NCBI GenBank assembly: GCA_964636225.1
Contig: CAZWQM010000006.1
Location: forward strand, 1 to 64,000
From: UBA1858 sp964636225
GTDB taxonomy: Bacteria > Pseudomonadota > Gammaproteobacteria > UBA4575
Direction: 5' to 3'
DNA length: 64,000 bases
Shown here: piece by piece, positions 43,308 to 52,931 of the stretch
Numbering within the stretch: position 1 is the stretch's first letter
How the letters are laid out: each line of letters begins with the position of its first letter
The notes under the pieces: generated by a model
What the model saw: only the letters and a program-made list of their open reading frames with translations
What the model was told of the DNA's origin: nothing
Database searches by the model: none
Translations under genes and position numbers: made by a program

Positions 43308-45995
43308 TTAAAAAGTAGTTTGTGTAGAAGAGTCTTCCGGGGCGGCGCGGAGTTTGCTGGTCACAACGTCAATTAATTCTTTTTGTTCTTTTTCATCCAG
43401 AATTTTTTCACCATGTTTGTTAGTGATGTAAAAAATATCATGCACTTTTTCACCCAGTGTGCTGACTCGTGCACTGATTACTTTTATTCCAAGTTCAGCC
43501 AATGCAAGTGCTACATCGGCGAGTAATCCCGGGTGATCTGTGGCTTGAATGTGCATACTGGTATGATCTAAATGGCGTGCATTTTGGATATTGATTTTTG
43601 GTTTTGTCTGGAAATGGCGCATACGACTTGAAATAAACAACGAGGTGGATGTTTCCTCCAGATTTGTTCTTAGTAATGATTCGCGAATATTCTCTTTAAT
43701 GCGCTCTAACTGTGTCGGGTCAGTCACCGGGTTACCGTTATTGTCTACTACGGTGAAGGTGTTGAATGTCTGGCTGTTTTTGGAGGTAATAATACGCGCA
43801 TCCAGAATACTCAATCCGCTACGGTGCAGGCTGCTTGTGATGTTGCAAAACAAATTATCTCTATCCGGCGTGTAGATGAAGAACTCTGTGAGACCGCGAC
43901 GAGTGAGTTGCAGTGTATGTATCTGTGTACGGTTATTGTCTTGGGTGTCTAGCGCAATGCCAGTATGCCAAGCAATTTCATCGTCGGTATGTCTTAGAAA
44001 ATACTCATCGCTTAACTGGCTCCAGAAAGTTTCGCAGGCTTCCGGATTGCGTCCCGATTTAGTCAATAAATTTAATGCGGAGGATTTCGTATCATTAATT
44101 ATCTCAGGCGTATTGCGAGGTAATTCCGCACGTAACTGGAAAGCAGTGTATTTGTATAAATCTGCGAGTAAGGTCGAGCGCCAGCTGTTCCATAAAGTGG
44201 GGTTGGTGCCTTTAATGTCAGCAACGGTAAGAAGATATAAATAATCCAGGCGAGTTGTGCTGGAGACTTTGTCAGCAAATTCCTGCACCACTAATGGATC
44301 ACTTAAATCCTTGTGTTGCGCTGTGACAGACATTTGCAGATGGTTCTCGACTAACCAGCTTACCAGCGAGGCATCGAACTGGCTTAAGCCATGTTGCAGG
44401 CAGAAGTCTATCGCATCTTGCGAACCTTCAGTGGAGTGGTCACCTTCACGGCCTTTGGCAATATCATGAAACAGTGCAGCCAGATATAAAATTTCAAGCT
44501 TGGGCAGTTTGTGATATATCGCGCTGATATCATCTTCTGTGCGTTTATTGCTGCCCAGTCTACGTGCTTCTTTAAGTACGGATAAAATGTGATGATCCAC
44601 TGTATAGACATGGTATAAGTCATATTGCATACGCCCTTCAATTTTAGCAAAAGCAGGCCAGTAGGCAGATAACACTCCCAAGTGATGCATGCGTGAGAAT
44701 TCTCTGGCCACATGTGACGGTTCGCGCAATATATCAATAAAGATTTTCTTGTGATCATCGTTGCTGCGAAACTTGTCATCAATCAGGTGAAGATTCTTTC
44801 GTATCGCGCGTATTGTGTTGCTGCTGACTTTGGTAAGATTGTCATGTGTCTGCAAAATATGAAAAAGCTCCAGAAACGCACTGGGAGTTTCCTGAAAAAC
44901 TGAGTCGTTACTGGCATGTAAAACATCATCGACTGCAATAAATTGATCACTGATCCGTATTTGTTTTTTGAGGGATTTGCTTGGTATGCAGGTTTCTTCA
45001 AAGTGCTCCTGGAGCAGTTGTATTAACTTGTAACATTCACTGATATGGCGATAGTAATTCTGCATGTATTTTTCTACTGCCAAATTTGAGTCTGAATCAC
45101 AATGGCCGGCAGCACGCGCCAGTTCAACCTGGTAATCAAATAATAATCTTTCTTCTTTGCGTCGCGTAATCAGATAAAGCGAAAAACGCATTTTCCAAAG
45201 GTATTCCTGTGCAAAGCGTAGCGAATTGTATTCGTCTTCGAGCAGGAAACCCTCTTTTACCAAGTCTATCAGTGTCCGGTTTCCAAAATGGCGTTTAGTA
45301 ACCCAGTCAATAAACTGAATATCGCGCATACCTCCTGGGCCTTCCTTGATGTTGGGTTCTAATTGGTAGAGAGTGTCACCATATTTTTTATGGCGGAGCC
45401 GCATTTCTTCTTTTTTGGCGTAATAGAATTTTTTGCTATCCCAAATCTTTTTGCTTGAAGTGGCTTTTTTCAGGTCATTAAATAAAGTGATGTATCCGCA
45501 CAAAGGTCGCGCCTCTAATATGCTGCTAATCACAGTAATATCTTTTTTCGCTTCATTGACTGCTTCTTTAACCGTGCGCACCGAATGACCGACATCCAAA
45601 CCGCTATCCCATAAAAAAGTTAGGAACGCAGCAAGTTTTTCTTCATCTTTTTTACTGAACTTTTCATCCAGCAGGAGCATCAAGTCGATGTCGGAATGTA
45701 GATGTAATTCCGCACGTCCGTATCCTCCAACTGCCAGTAGCGTGGCATTGGTTTTATGCAGGCCATGGGAAAACCATGCGTACCATAAGAGGTAATCTAT
45801 GGTGATGGCATAACCAATAATGATTTCAGGGATAGCGGTACCTTCATGGAAAGCATCAATAACCGCGTGCTGAATTTTTGAAACCAGTTCTCGGTGTTTT
45901 TTTGGCGCTGATTTGAATTCGACCCATTGTTCATCAGCATCAGGCCACCAGCCATGCTTGGAGATAAATGCAGGTGGTGGAGTTAAATTAGGCAT
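43308..45995 (-). CDS. glnD: Bifunctional uridylyltransferase / uridylyl-removing enzyme
   Basis: The 895-residue GlnD senses glutamine and controls PII (GlnB/GlnK) by uridylylation. The nucleotidyltransferase site is GGYGRAELHLHSDIDLMLLLD (residues 90-110). The HD hydrolase domain has LAALFHDIAKGREGDHSTEG. Two C-terminal ACT domains (GLTEFFIYTPDRDNLFCNIT; MHIQATDHPGLLADVALALA) bind glutamine. The length is typical. It is between map and dapC, the conserved order. Confidence 0.96.
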   Translation of the reverse strand: MPNLTPPPAFISKHGWWPDADEQWVEFKSAPKKHRELVSKIQHAVIDAFHEGTAIPEIIIGYAITIDYLLWYAWFSHGLHKTNATLLAVGGYGRAELHLHSDIDLMLLLDEKFSKKDEEKLAAFLTFLWDSGLDVGHSVRTVKEAVNEAKKDITVISSILEARPLCGYITLFNDLKKATSSKKIWDSKKFYYAKKEEMRLRHKKYGDTLYQLEPNIKEGPGGMRDIQFIDWVTKRHFGNRTLIDLVKEGFLLEDEYNSLRFAQEYLWKMRFSLYLITRRKEERLLFDYQVELARAAGHCDSDSNLAVEKYMQNYYRHISECYKLIQLLQEHFEETCIPSKSLKKQIRISDQFIAVDDVLHASNDSVFQETPSAFLELFHILQTHDNLTKVSSNTIRAIRKNLHLIDDKFRSNDDHKKIFIDILREPSHVAREFSRMHHLGVLSAYWPAFAKIEGRMQYDLYHVYTVDHHILSVLKEARRLGSNKRTEDDISAIYHKLPKLEILYLAALFHDIAKGREGDHSTEGSQDAIDFCLQHGLSQFDASLVSWLVENHLQMSVTAQHKDLSDPLVVQEFADKVSSTTRLDYLYLLTVADIKGTNPTLWNSWRSTLLADLYKYTAFQLRAELPRNTPEIINDTKSSALNLLTKSGRNPEACETFWSQLSDEYFLRHTDDEIAWHTGIALDTQDNNRTQIHTLQLTRRGLTEFFIYTPDRDNLFCNITSSLHRSGLSILDARIITSKNSQTFNTFTVVDNNGNPVTDPTQLERIKENIRESLLRTNLEETSTSLFISSRMRHFQTKPKINIQNARHLDHTSMHIQATDHPGLLADVALALAELGIKVISARVSTLGEKVHDIFYITNKHGEKILDEKEQKELIDVVTSKLRAAPEDSSTQTTF

Positions 45996-45998
45996 AGC

Positions 45999-46769
45999 TC
46001 AAGACCACTGTTCTTCAGGTCTTCGAGTCAGTACCTCGAAACCGTCGTCGGTGACTAGAATGGTATGTTCCCATTGCGCCGACAGGCTGTGGTCTTTGGT
46101 GACGACTGTCCACTGATCGGGTAACAGGCGAATATGCCTTTTCCCCGCATTGACCATTGGCTCAATAGTAAATGTCATGCCTGCGACAAGCTTCTCACCG
46201 CTATTGGGACTGCCGTAATGCAGGACCTGCGGATCTTCATGGAAATTTCTGCCGATTCCGTGACCGCAGTACTCGCGTACGACAGAACAGTTGTTTTTTT
46301 CTACAAATGTCTGAATGGCATGGCCGATGTCGCCCAGTGTGATGCCCGGTTTTACTTTATTAATACCAATACAAAGCGATTCGTATGTGAGGTCAATCAG
46401 ACGTTGGGCTTTTACTGTGGGTTTGCCAACATAGAACATTTTGCTGGTATCTCCGTGGAACTCGTCCTTAATTACCGTGATATCGATATTAACTGTATCT
46501 CCATCCTTAAGCACTCGTTCACCCGGAATGCCGTGGCACACTTGATGATTAATTGAGGTGCACACTGAGCGTGGGAAACCTCGGTAATTTAGAGGCGCGG
46601 GTATGGCTTTTTGCGTGTTTACGATGTAATCGTGACAAATATCGTTCAGATGCTGGGTAGTAACACCGGGTTTTACGTGTTCCCCGATCATCTGCAGGAC
46701 TTCAGATGCCAACCGACCCGCAGTGCGCATTTTTTCAATTTCTTCAGGTGTTTTGATATGAATAGACAT
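45999..46769 (-). CDS. map: Methionine aminopeptidase, type I
   Basis: The 256-residue enzyme removes initiator Met co-translationally. The pita-bread fold metal ligands are visible: D in VNIDITVIKDEFHGDTS (two Asp), H in GHGIGRNFHEDP, E in TFTIEPMVNAG and E in AQWEHTILVT; the substrate His is in HQVCHGIPG. The short type Ia form is full length. It is divergent from rpsB, with which it shares a 207-bp control region. Confidence 0.96.
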   Translation of the reverse strand: MSIHIKTPEEIEKMRTAGRLASEVLQMIGEHVKPGVTTQHLNDICHDYIVNTQKAIPAPLNYRGFPRSVCTSINHQVCHGIPGERVLKDGDTVNIDITVIKDEFHGDTSKMFYVGKPTVKAQRLIDLTYESLCIGINKVKPGITLGDIGHAIQTFVEKNNCSVVREYCGHGIGRNFHEDPQVLHYGSPNSGEKLVAGMTFTIEPMVNAGKRHIRLLPDQWTVVTKDHSLSAQWEHTILVTDDGFEVLTRRPEEQWS

Positions 46770-46807
46770 AATATGTGAGCAAAAAAAGTCCTTTTGCTAA
46801 TTCTAAA

Positions 46808-46836
46808 TTGTTGATTCCAGCAGATTATGGTATAAA
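46808..46836 (+). promoter_or_regulatory. Sigma-70 promoter of rpsB-tsf
   Basis: The boxes are TTGTTG at 46808-46813 and TATAAA at 46831-46836 with a 17-base spacer, followed by a GC-rich discriminator (GCGCGCGCG) typical of stringently controlled ribosomal promoters. The transcript would carry a leader of about 130 bases before rpsB, long enough for the S2 feedback site known from E. coli. Confidence 0.6.
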
Positions 46837-46976
46837 GCGCGCGCGTTAAGCGCAAACTTAAATTTACACGTTAGCTCGACACGTTCAGTGGGGTGCCAAT
46901 TGCAGGGAGAAATCTGCAAGAGGTTACTGAATGGGAGCTGCGGACGTTTAAACCCTTACATAAGGAGTAACATATC

Positions 46977-47843
46977 ATGACTGACGTCACTATGCGCCAG
47001 ATGTTAGAAGCTGGCGTGCATTTCGGGCATCAAACCCGTTACTGGAATCCAAAAATGGCACCCTATATTTTTGGAGAGCGTAATAAGATCCATATTATAA
47101 ATCTCGAAAAGTCGCTGCCCATGTTCAGCGATGCGCTGAATTATCTCGGTAAAATGGCTGCTAATGGAGGCAAAGTGCTGTTTGTGGGAACCAAGCGCTC
47201 AGCGCGTGACGCCATAAAAGAACAGGCAGAACGCTGTGGCATGCCGTATGTGAATCATCGCTGGCTGGGCGGTATGTTGACTAACTTTCATACAGTTAAA
47301 CAATCTATTAAACGACTTCGTGATCAGGAAGAAATTCTTGAGGGCAACGGTTCCGAACGCCTGGGCAAAAAAGAGTTATTAACGATTCGTCGCGATGTAG
47401 AAAAATTGCATCGTAGTCTGGGTGGTATTAAGAATATGGGAGTACTGCCAGATGTGATTTTTGTGATTGATGTCGGCTACGAAGAAATTGCAGTTAAGGA
47501 AGCGAATAAATTAGGCATTCCTGTTGTCGCTGTCGTTGATACCAATAATCCACTTGACGGTGTGGATTATGTCATTCCTGGAAATGATGATGCTATCCGC
47601 TCCATACAGTTGTATGCCACTGCAGTGGCAGATGCTATAGCGACCGCCAAAGCAAGCTCTCAAACTCTGACGGGTGATGAAGACGAGTTTGTGGAAGTGG
47701 ATGAGTCAAATGTGGAAGCTGCTCCCAAGCCCAGGAAAGCGGCCAAAAAGAAAGTCGCAGTCAAGAGTAAGGCAGCTGCCAAACCAAAAATTGAAGATAG
47801 TGCTGAGCAGGTAGCGGAACAGGCCGCGGATGCTGCTGAGTAA
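46977..47843 (+). CDS. rpsB: 30S ribosomal protein S2
   Basis: The 288-residue S2 has the standard start TMRQMLEAGVHFGHQTRYWN, KMAPYIFGERNKIHIINLEK, and HRWLGGMLTNFHTVKQSI. S2 docks S1 on the 30S subunit and represses its own leader mRNA. The C-terminal extension after residue about 240 is rich in Lys, Ala and acidic residues and longer than in E. coli, though such tails vary. A ribosome site, AAGGAG, lies nine bases upstream of the ATG. Confidence 0.97.
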   Translation: MTDVTMRQMLEAGVHFGHQTRYWNPKMAPYIFGERNKIHIINLEKSLPMFSDALNYLGKMAANGGKVLFVGTKRSARDAIKEQAERCGMPYVNHRWLGGMLTNFHTVKQSIKRLRDQEEILEGNGSERLGKKELLTIRRDVEKLHRSLGGIKNMGVLPDVIFVIDVGYEEIAVKEANKLGIPVVAVVDTNNPLDGVDYVIPGNDDAIRSIQLYATAVADAIATAKASSQTLTGDEDEFVEVDESNVEAAPKPRKAAKKKVAVKSKAAAKPKIEDSAEQVAEQAADAAE

Positions 47844-47873
47844 AACGTTTATTTATTTTAAAAGGTTTTGAAT

Positions 47874-48755
47874 ATGCAAATTACTGCAGGAATGGTTAAA
47901 GAACTGCGTGAGCGTACCGGCGCCGGCATGATGGAATGCAAGAAAGCTTTAGGCGAGAGCAACGGTGATATGGATGTGGCAATTGAGCTAATGCGCAAAT
48001 CAGGCCAGGCTAAGGCGGATAAAAAAGCTTCACGTGTGGCGGCGGAAGGTACAGTAGTCATCTCCATGAGTGATGATGGAAAAAATGGCGTTATCTTGGA
48101 GGTTAACTGTGAGACTGATTTCGTAGGGAAAGATGAAAACTTTCTGAATTTTAGTAACGAAGTGGCTTCAGTCGCGCTGTCTCAGGATGTGAGTGATGTG
48201 GAGGCACTTATGAATGCCAATATGCCCAGCGGAGAGTCGGTTGAATCTGCGCGTCTTGCGCTGGTAAGCAAGATTGGTGAAAACATTCAGGTGCGACGTT
48301 TTACAAAAGTTGCTTCAGACAAAGGTGCTCTGGGTGAATACATGCATGGCAGTCGTATTGGTGTGCTGGTTGAAATTGAAAATGGAAATAGTGAACTGAG
48401 CAAGGATATAGCCATGCACATTGCGGCCAGTAAGCCTGTTTGTATAGATGAGGCTGGAGTATCTGGGGAATTACTGCAGAAAGAGAAAGAGATCTTTATG
48501 GCTAAAGCTGAAAGCAGTGGTAAGCCCGCAGACATTATCGAAAAAATGGTTGCGGGGCAAATCAAGAAGTTTTTAGGTGAAATCACATTGCTAGGCCAGC
48601 CGTTTGTAAAAGATCCGGACAAGACTGTGGCCAAACTGTTGAAAGAAAATTCAGCTAATGTAATTTCTTTCCATCGCTATGAAGTGGGTGAAGGAATTGA
48701 AAAGAAAACGGAAAACTTTGCTGAAGAAGTAATGGCTCAAGTCAAAAACGGCTAA
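47874..48755 (+). CDS. tsf: Elongation factor Ts
   Basis: EF-Ts releases GDP from EF-Tu. The N-terminal UBA-like domain is VKELRERTGAGMMECKKAL, and the core contains the conserved NCETDFVGKDENFLNF. The protein has 293 residues from the ATG at 47874; the TTG six bases earlier is less likely. It follows rpsB, and a strong terminator follows it. Confidence 0.97.
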   Translation: MQITAGMVKELRERTGAGMMECKKALGESNGDMDVAIELMRKSGQAKADKKASRVAAEGTVVISMSDDGKNGVILEVNCETDFVGKDENFLNFSNEVASVALSQDVSDVEALMNANMPSGESVESARLALVSKIGENIQVRRFTKVASDKGALGEYMHGSRIGVLVEIENGNSELSKDIAMHIAASKPVCIDEAGVSGELLQKEKEIFMAKAESSGKPADIIEKMVAGQIKKFLGEITLLGQPFVKDPDKTVAKLLKENSANVISFHRYEVGEGIEKKTENFAEEVMAQVKNG

Positions 48756-48765
48756 GCATGCAAAT

Positions 48766-48792
48766 AAAAACGGGGGTCTGACCCCCGTTTTT
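48766..48792 (+). terminator. Intrinsic terminator after tsf
   Basis: A 12-bp stem (AAAAACGGGGGT at 48766-48777, ACCCCCGTTTTT at 48781-48792) with a three-base CTG loop and a T run. It ends or attenuates rpsB-tsf before pyrH, which starts at 48831. Confidence 0.88.
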
Positions 48793-48830
48793 ACTGCTGG
48801 GTGATTAAATATACAATCGGTGTTTAATGA

Positions 48831-49553
48831 ATGTCTGAAAATCCCAAGTATAAAAGAATACTTCTTAAACTAAGTGGCGAAGCCCTGATGGGGCAGTTTG
48901 ATTATGGAATCGACCCGCAGGTAATTGCTCGTGTAGCGCAAGAGATCGTTGAACTGACTCGCCTGAATGTACAGGTGGCCGTTGTTATTGGTGGGGGTAA
49001 TATCTTTCGAGGAGCTGGGTTGGCTCAGGGGGGTATGGATCGAGTGACCGGTGACCACATGGGAATGCTGGCGACAGTAATTAACTGTCTGGCATTGCAG
49101 GATGCGGTGGAAAGGCAAGGGATCTACTGCCGGGTAATGTCGGCGCTGAAAATTAATCAGGTATGTGAAGATTACATTCGCCGCCGAGCGGTGCGACATC
49201 TCGAAAAAGGTCGCGTAGTCGTATTTGCTGCAGGCACAGGAAATCCCTACTTTACAACCGACTCTGCTGCCAGTTTGCGTGCGATTGAAATAAATGCAGA
49301 TCTGATGTTAAAAGCGACCAAAGTCGATGGAGTATTTGACTCAGATCCGAAGAAAAATCCAAATGCCAAACTCTATAAGCAACTAACGTACGATCAGGTA
49401 TTGAGTGATAAACTTAATGTTATGGATGCTACGGCTATCGTCATGTGCCGGGATAATCACATACCGTTAAGGGTTTTTAATATGTTTAACCAGGGTGATC
49501 TTAAACGTATCGCATTAGGTGAAGATGTCGGAACCTCTGTTGTGAGTGAATAA
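48831..49553 (+). CDS. pyrH: Uridylate kinase
   Basis: The 240-residue UMP kinase makes UDP and belongs to the amino-acid-kinase fold, not the P-loop kinases. The motifs are KRILLKLSGEALMG, AVVIGGGNIFRGAGL and FAAGTGNPYFTTDSAA. In gammaproteobacteria it is activated by GTP and inhibited by UTP. It is between tsf and frr, the invariant order. Confidence 0.97.
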   Translation: MSENPKYKRILLKLSGEALMGQFDYGIDPQVIARVAQEIVELTRLNVQVAVVIGGGNIFRGAGLAQGGMDRVTGDHMGMLATVINCLALQDAVERQGIYCRVMSALKINQVCEDYIRRRAVRHLEKGRVVVFAAGTGNPYFTTDSAASLRAIEINADLMLKATKVDGVFDSDPKKNPNAKLYKQLTYDQVLSDKLNVMDATAIVMCRDNHIPLRVFNMFNQGDLKRIALGEDVGTSVVSE

Positions 49554-49555
49554 CA

Positions 49556-50113
49556 ATGATAGAAGAAATAAAAAAAGATGCAGATACCCGTATGGGTAAA
49601 AGTATTGAATCGTTGAAGAGCGAATTAACAAAAATACGCACCGGGCGTGCCAATGTCAGCCTTCTGGATCATGTGACAGTAGATTATTACGGCTCAGAAG
49701 TGCCCATCGCGCAGGCGGCCACTGTTTCTGTTGAAGATGCGCGTACCTTGGCTGTGTCGCCATGGGAGAAAGCTCTGGTTCCGGTCATTGAAAAAGCTAT
49801 TTTAAGTTCTGATATGGGGCTTAATCCTGTGACATCAGGTGATGTGATTCGTGTGCCGTTGCCGGCGCTCACTGAAGAAAGAAGAAAAGACTTCGTTAAG
49901 CTGGTTCGACAGGAAGCGGAGCAGGGTCGTGTTGCGATAAGAAATATACGCAGAGATGCGAATGCAGACCTGAAAGAACTGGTTAAAGAAAAAGAAATTT
50001 CAGAAGATGATGAACGCAGTGCTCTGGATGTCATCCAGAAACTCACCGATAAACATATTCAGCAAATTGAAGAAATACTGGGTGCGAAAGAAAAAGAATT
50101 AATGGAAATTTAA
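49556..50113 (+). CDS. frr: Ribosome recycling factor
   Basis: The 185-residue factor splits post-termination ribosomes together with EF-G. It is a two-domain helical protein with LKSELTKIRTGRANVSLLDH near the N-terminus and RKDFVKLVRQEAEQGRVAIR in the long helix. It starts two bases after pyrH. A 66-base gap precedes uppS. Confidence 0.97.
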   Translation: MIEEIKKDADTRMGKSIESLKSELTKIRTGRANVSLLDHVTVDYYGSEVPIAQAATVSVEDARTLAVSPWEKALVPVIEKAILSSDMGLNPVTSGDVIRVPLPALTEERRKDFVKLVRQEAEQGRVAIRNIRRDANADLKELVKEKEISEDDERSALDVIQKLTDKHIQQIEEILGAKEKELMEI

Positions 50114-50179
50114 TTCGCGCGCAACAACGAATGTATTTTTTAGTCGTGTTAGGTTAGCGAATAATGCGACAATGTAAAC

Positions 50180-50920
50180 ATGTCTAAAAACACCTCTATT
50201 CCATATCACGTCGCCATTGTCATGGATGGTAACGGGCGCTGGGCAAAGAAGCGCTTTATGCCGCGTACCGCCGGGCACAGAGAGGGCGTCAAAGCAGTAC
50301 AAAAAACAATTCAGGCTTGTGCCGATGCAGGGGTTAAGGTGCTCACTTTGTTTGCTTTTAGTAGTGAGAATTGGAAGCGGCCCGAATCAGAAGTCGTGTC
50401 ACTGATGGATTTGTTTGTTTCCTCACTTGAGAAGGAAGTGAGGAAACTTAATGAAAACGGAATTCAACTTAAGTTTATTGGTGATCGCACCCAGTTCAGT
50501 GACAAACTTCAGGCGAAAATCGAAGAGTCGGAACAACTGACCTCGAGCAATCATAACTTCCTTTTGAATATTGCTGCCAATTATGGTGGACGCTGGGACA
50601 TAGTGCAGGCTTGTCGAAGTTTATGTCAGAAGACACAACAGCAGTCCATAAATCCTCTGGAAATCACTGAAGATATATTTGCAGGCTGTCTGTCGACGGC
50701 TGCATTACCGGATCCGGATTTGTTTATTCGTACTGCCGGTGAGCAAAGGATAAGTAATTTTTTGCTGTGGCAAACGGCTTATACGGAATTTTACTTCACT
50801 GATGTGCTATGGCCTGAATTTGATGAAACACAATTCAAGATTGCATTAGCAGAATACGGTCAACGCAAAAGGAAATTTGGATTAACTCAGGAGCAGGTTG
50901 AGGTTAAATCTCGTGCTTAA
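50180..50920 (+). CDS. uppS: Undecaprenyl diphosphate synthase
   Basis: The 246-residue cis-prenyltransferase makes C55-PP, the lipid carrier for peptidoglycan, O-antigen and exopolysaccharide. The catalytic Asp is in HVAIVMDGNGRWAKKR, and other conserved regions are FAFSSENWKRP and DLFIRTAGEQRISNFLLWQ. Its 3' end overlaps cdsA by eight bases. It uses isoprenoids supplied through dxr two genes downstream. Confidence 0.96.
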   Translation: MSKNTSIPYHVAIVMDGNGRWAKKRFMPRTAGHREGVKAVQKTIQACADAGVKVLTLFAFSSENWKRPESEVVSLMDLFVSSLEKEVRKLNENGIQLKFIGDRTQFSDKLQAKIEESEQLTSSNHNFLLNIAANYGGRWDIVQACRSLCQKTQQQSINPLEITEDIFAGCLSTAALPDPDLFIRTAGEQRISNFLLWQTAYTEFYFTDVLWPEFDETQFKIALAEYGQRKRKFGLTQEQVEVKSRA

Positions 50921-51722
50921 GCAAAGAGTGATTACGGCTGCAATATTGGCGCCTGCAATCATATTGTCCATGTTTTACATGCCCACCCAAGCATTTGCAG
51001 GTTTGTTAGGGTTAATTGCCATCGCCGGTGCCTGGGAATGGGCAACCATGGTCACCAAAACAGTCTCATCCTGCATTATTTATGTGTTGGTATGTGCAGG
51101 CTTGATGGCTGCGGCCTGGGTTATGCTGGAGCAGGAACATGTACGTCTTTTGATGTTGGCGGGCGGTATTTTCTGGGTATTCATTCTGTTACTACTGTCA
51201 TTTTACCATTCTTCCTGGTTGGGAAATTATCTGTTAGAAAGTTTGCTGCACTCTAGCGGGTACTTTGTCATTTTGATTGGCTGGTTAGCCATGACAAGCC
51301 TGCACCAGAAAAAACCGGAATTATTGTTGTTCTTGTTTGTGCTGATATGGATTGCAGATATTTCTGCATACTTTACCGGTAAAAAATTTGGTCGAACCAA
51401 ACTTGCCGAACAACTAAGTCCAGGTAAAACACGTGAGGGTGTGTTGGGCGCTATTGCCGGTACCTTCGTTTTTTCAATTCTTGGAATCTGGCTGTGGCAT
51501 GGGCAATTACACCTGGGTACTGCGATATATTTTGTTATCCTTTGCGTGTTAAGTGTATTAATTTCCATAGTTGGTGACTTATACGAAAGTTTATTGAAAC
51601 GAAATGCGGGAAAGAAAGACAGTGGTTTTCTTATTCCAGGGCATGGCGGCGTATTGGATAGAATAGACAGCCTACTGGCGGCCGCGCCAGGTTTTGTGTT
51701 GGGTCTCTATTGGTTGAAGTAG
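50913..51722 (+). CDS. cdsA: Phosphatidate cytidylyltransferase
   Basis: This integral membrane enzyme makes CDP-diacylglycerol from phosphatidate and CTP for all phospholipids. Multiple membrane segments cover the protein, and the C-terminal signature SILISIVGDLYESLLKRNAG with PGHGGVLDRIDSLL is complete. I choose the GTG at 50913 (269 residues), in the uppS overlap, rather than the upstream TTG at 50898. dxr follows after three bases. Confidence 0.94.
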   Translation: MLKQRVITAAILAPAIILSMFYMPTQAFAGLLGLIAIAGAWEWATMVTKTVSSCIIYVLVCAGLMAAAWVMLEQEHVRLLMLAGGIFWVFILLLLSFYHSSWLGNYLLESLLHSSGYFVILIGWLAMTSLHQKKPELLLFLFVLIWIADISAYFTGKKFGRTKLAEQLSPGKTREGVLGAIAGTFVFSILGIWLWHGQLHLGTAIYFVILCVLSVLISIVGDLYESLLKRNAGKKDSGFLIPGHGGVLDRIDSLLAAAPGFVLGLYWLK

Positions 51723-51725
51723 CGC

Positions 51726-52922
51726 ATGCAGAGAAGTAATCAATCAAAAGGTATTGTCATTCTTGGCTCAACTGGCAGCGTGGGTAAAAGTACACTGGAT
51801 GTGATTGAGCGAAATGCTGACATGTTTCATGTGGTGGCTTTAGGTGCAAGGCGTTCCGTTGATGAGCTGTTATTGCAAACTGAAAAATTTAATCCGCGTT
51901 ATGTTGTATTAACCGATGCTGATGGGGCAAGCGAGTTTGAAAAAAAGTCTTCACAGTTAAATTGTAAGCCTGAGTTAATTGTGGGCAGTGATGGTTTGAG
52001 TACAGTTGCTTCCCTGCCTGAAGTCGATTTCGTCATGGCGGCTATTGTAGGTGCGGCCGGCTTGTTATCCACATTGGCTGCTGCGAAAGCTGGTAAAACG
52101 GTTTTGTTGGCGAATAAAGAAGCACTGGTGATGTCCGGTGAATTGTTGATTGCTGCGGCTGAAAATCACCAGGCGACGCTGTTGCCTATCGATAGTGAAC
52201 ACAATGCAGTTTTTCAATGTATGCAAAATGTGGCGGACAAACAGGTTAAGTCCGGAGTCACGCAAGTCATGCTGACAGCATCGGGAGGCCCTTTTCTTCA
52301 TACACCACTGGCAGAGCTGCCAGATGTTACGCCCGATCAGGCCTGCGCTCATCCAAAATGGAAAATGGGTCGCAAAATCTCCGTGGATTCTGCCACCATG
52401 ATGAATAAGGGGTTGGAAGTGATTGAAGCCTGCCTGCTTTTTTCGATGGATGTATCCAAGGTGAGCGTGGTGATACATCCGCAATCGATTGTGCATGCGA
52501 TGGTCACTTACCAGGATGGCTCCATACTGGCACATATGGGATTTCCAGATATGCGCGTTCCTATTGCTCATGCAATGGCCTGGCCAAAGAGAATTGACTC
52601 AGGGGTGGGTGGGCTGGACATGACCCAGCACACTGGACTGGAGTTTTTCCAGCCGGATCTGCAGCGGTTTCCATGTTTGCGTCTGGCCATGGAAGTGCAG
52701 AAGATAGGGGGTAGTTATCCGGCGATTATGAATGCGGCCAATGAAGTAGCTGTGCAGTCATTTTTGGAACAGAAAATTAAATTTTCGGATATATACCGGG
52801 TGGTGGCTAGCGTGGTTGAAAAATTGGAACCTGTCGCGGTAGATAACGTCCAAGGCATACTGGATATTGATTGCCATGCACGCCAATCTGCAGCTCAAAC
52901 TATCAGGGAATTAGTCAGGTAA
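51726..52922 (+). CDS. dxr: 1-deoxy-D-xylulose 5-phosphate reductoisomerase
   Basis: The 398-residue NADPH enzyme converts DXP to MEP, the first committed step of the non-mevalonate isoprenoid route. The NADPH motif is ILGSTGSVGKSTLDVI, followed by LLANKEALVMSG, the metal/substrate site IDSEHNAVFQCM and the flexible loop NPKW-like HPKWKMGRKISVDSATMMN. The length is normal. Confidence 0.97.
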   Translation: MQRSNQSKGIVILGSTGSVGKSTLDVIERNADMFHVVALGARRSVDELLLQTEKFNPRYVVLTDADGASEFEKKSSQLNCKPELIVGSDGLSTVASLPEVDFVMAAIVGAAGLLSTLAAAKAGKTVLLANKEALVMSGELLIAAAENHQATLLPIDSEHNAVFQCMQNVADKQVKSGVTQVMLTASGGPFLHTPLAELPDVTPDQACAHPKWKMGRKISVDSATMMNKGLEVIEACLLFSMDVSKVSVVIHPQSIVHAMVTYQDGSILAHMGFPDMRVPIAHAMAWPKRIDSGVGGLDMTQHTGLEFFQPDLQRFPCLRLAMEVQKIGGSYPAIMNAANEVAVQSFLEQKIKFSDIYRVVASVVEKLEPVAVDNVQGILDIDCHARQSAAQTIRELVR

Positions 52923-52931
52923 CTCACCAAT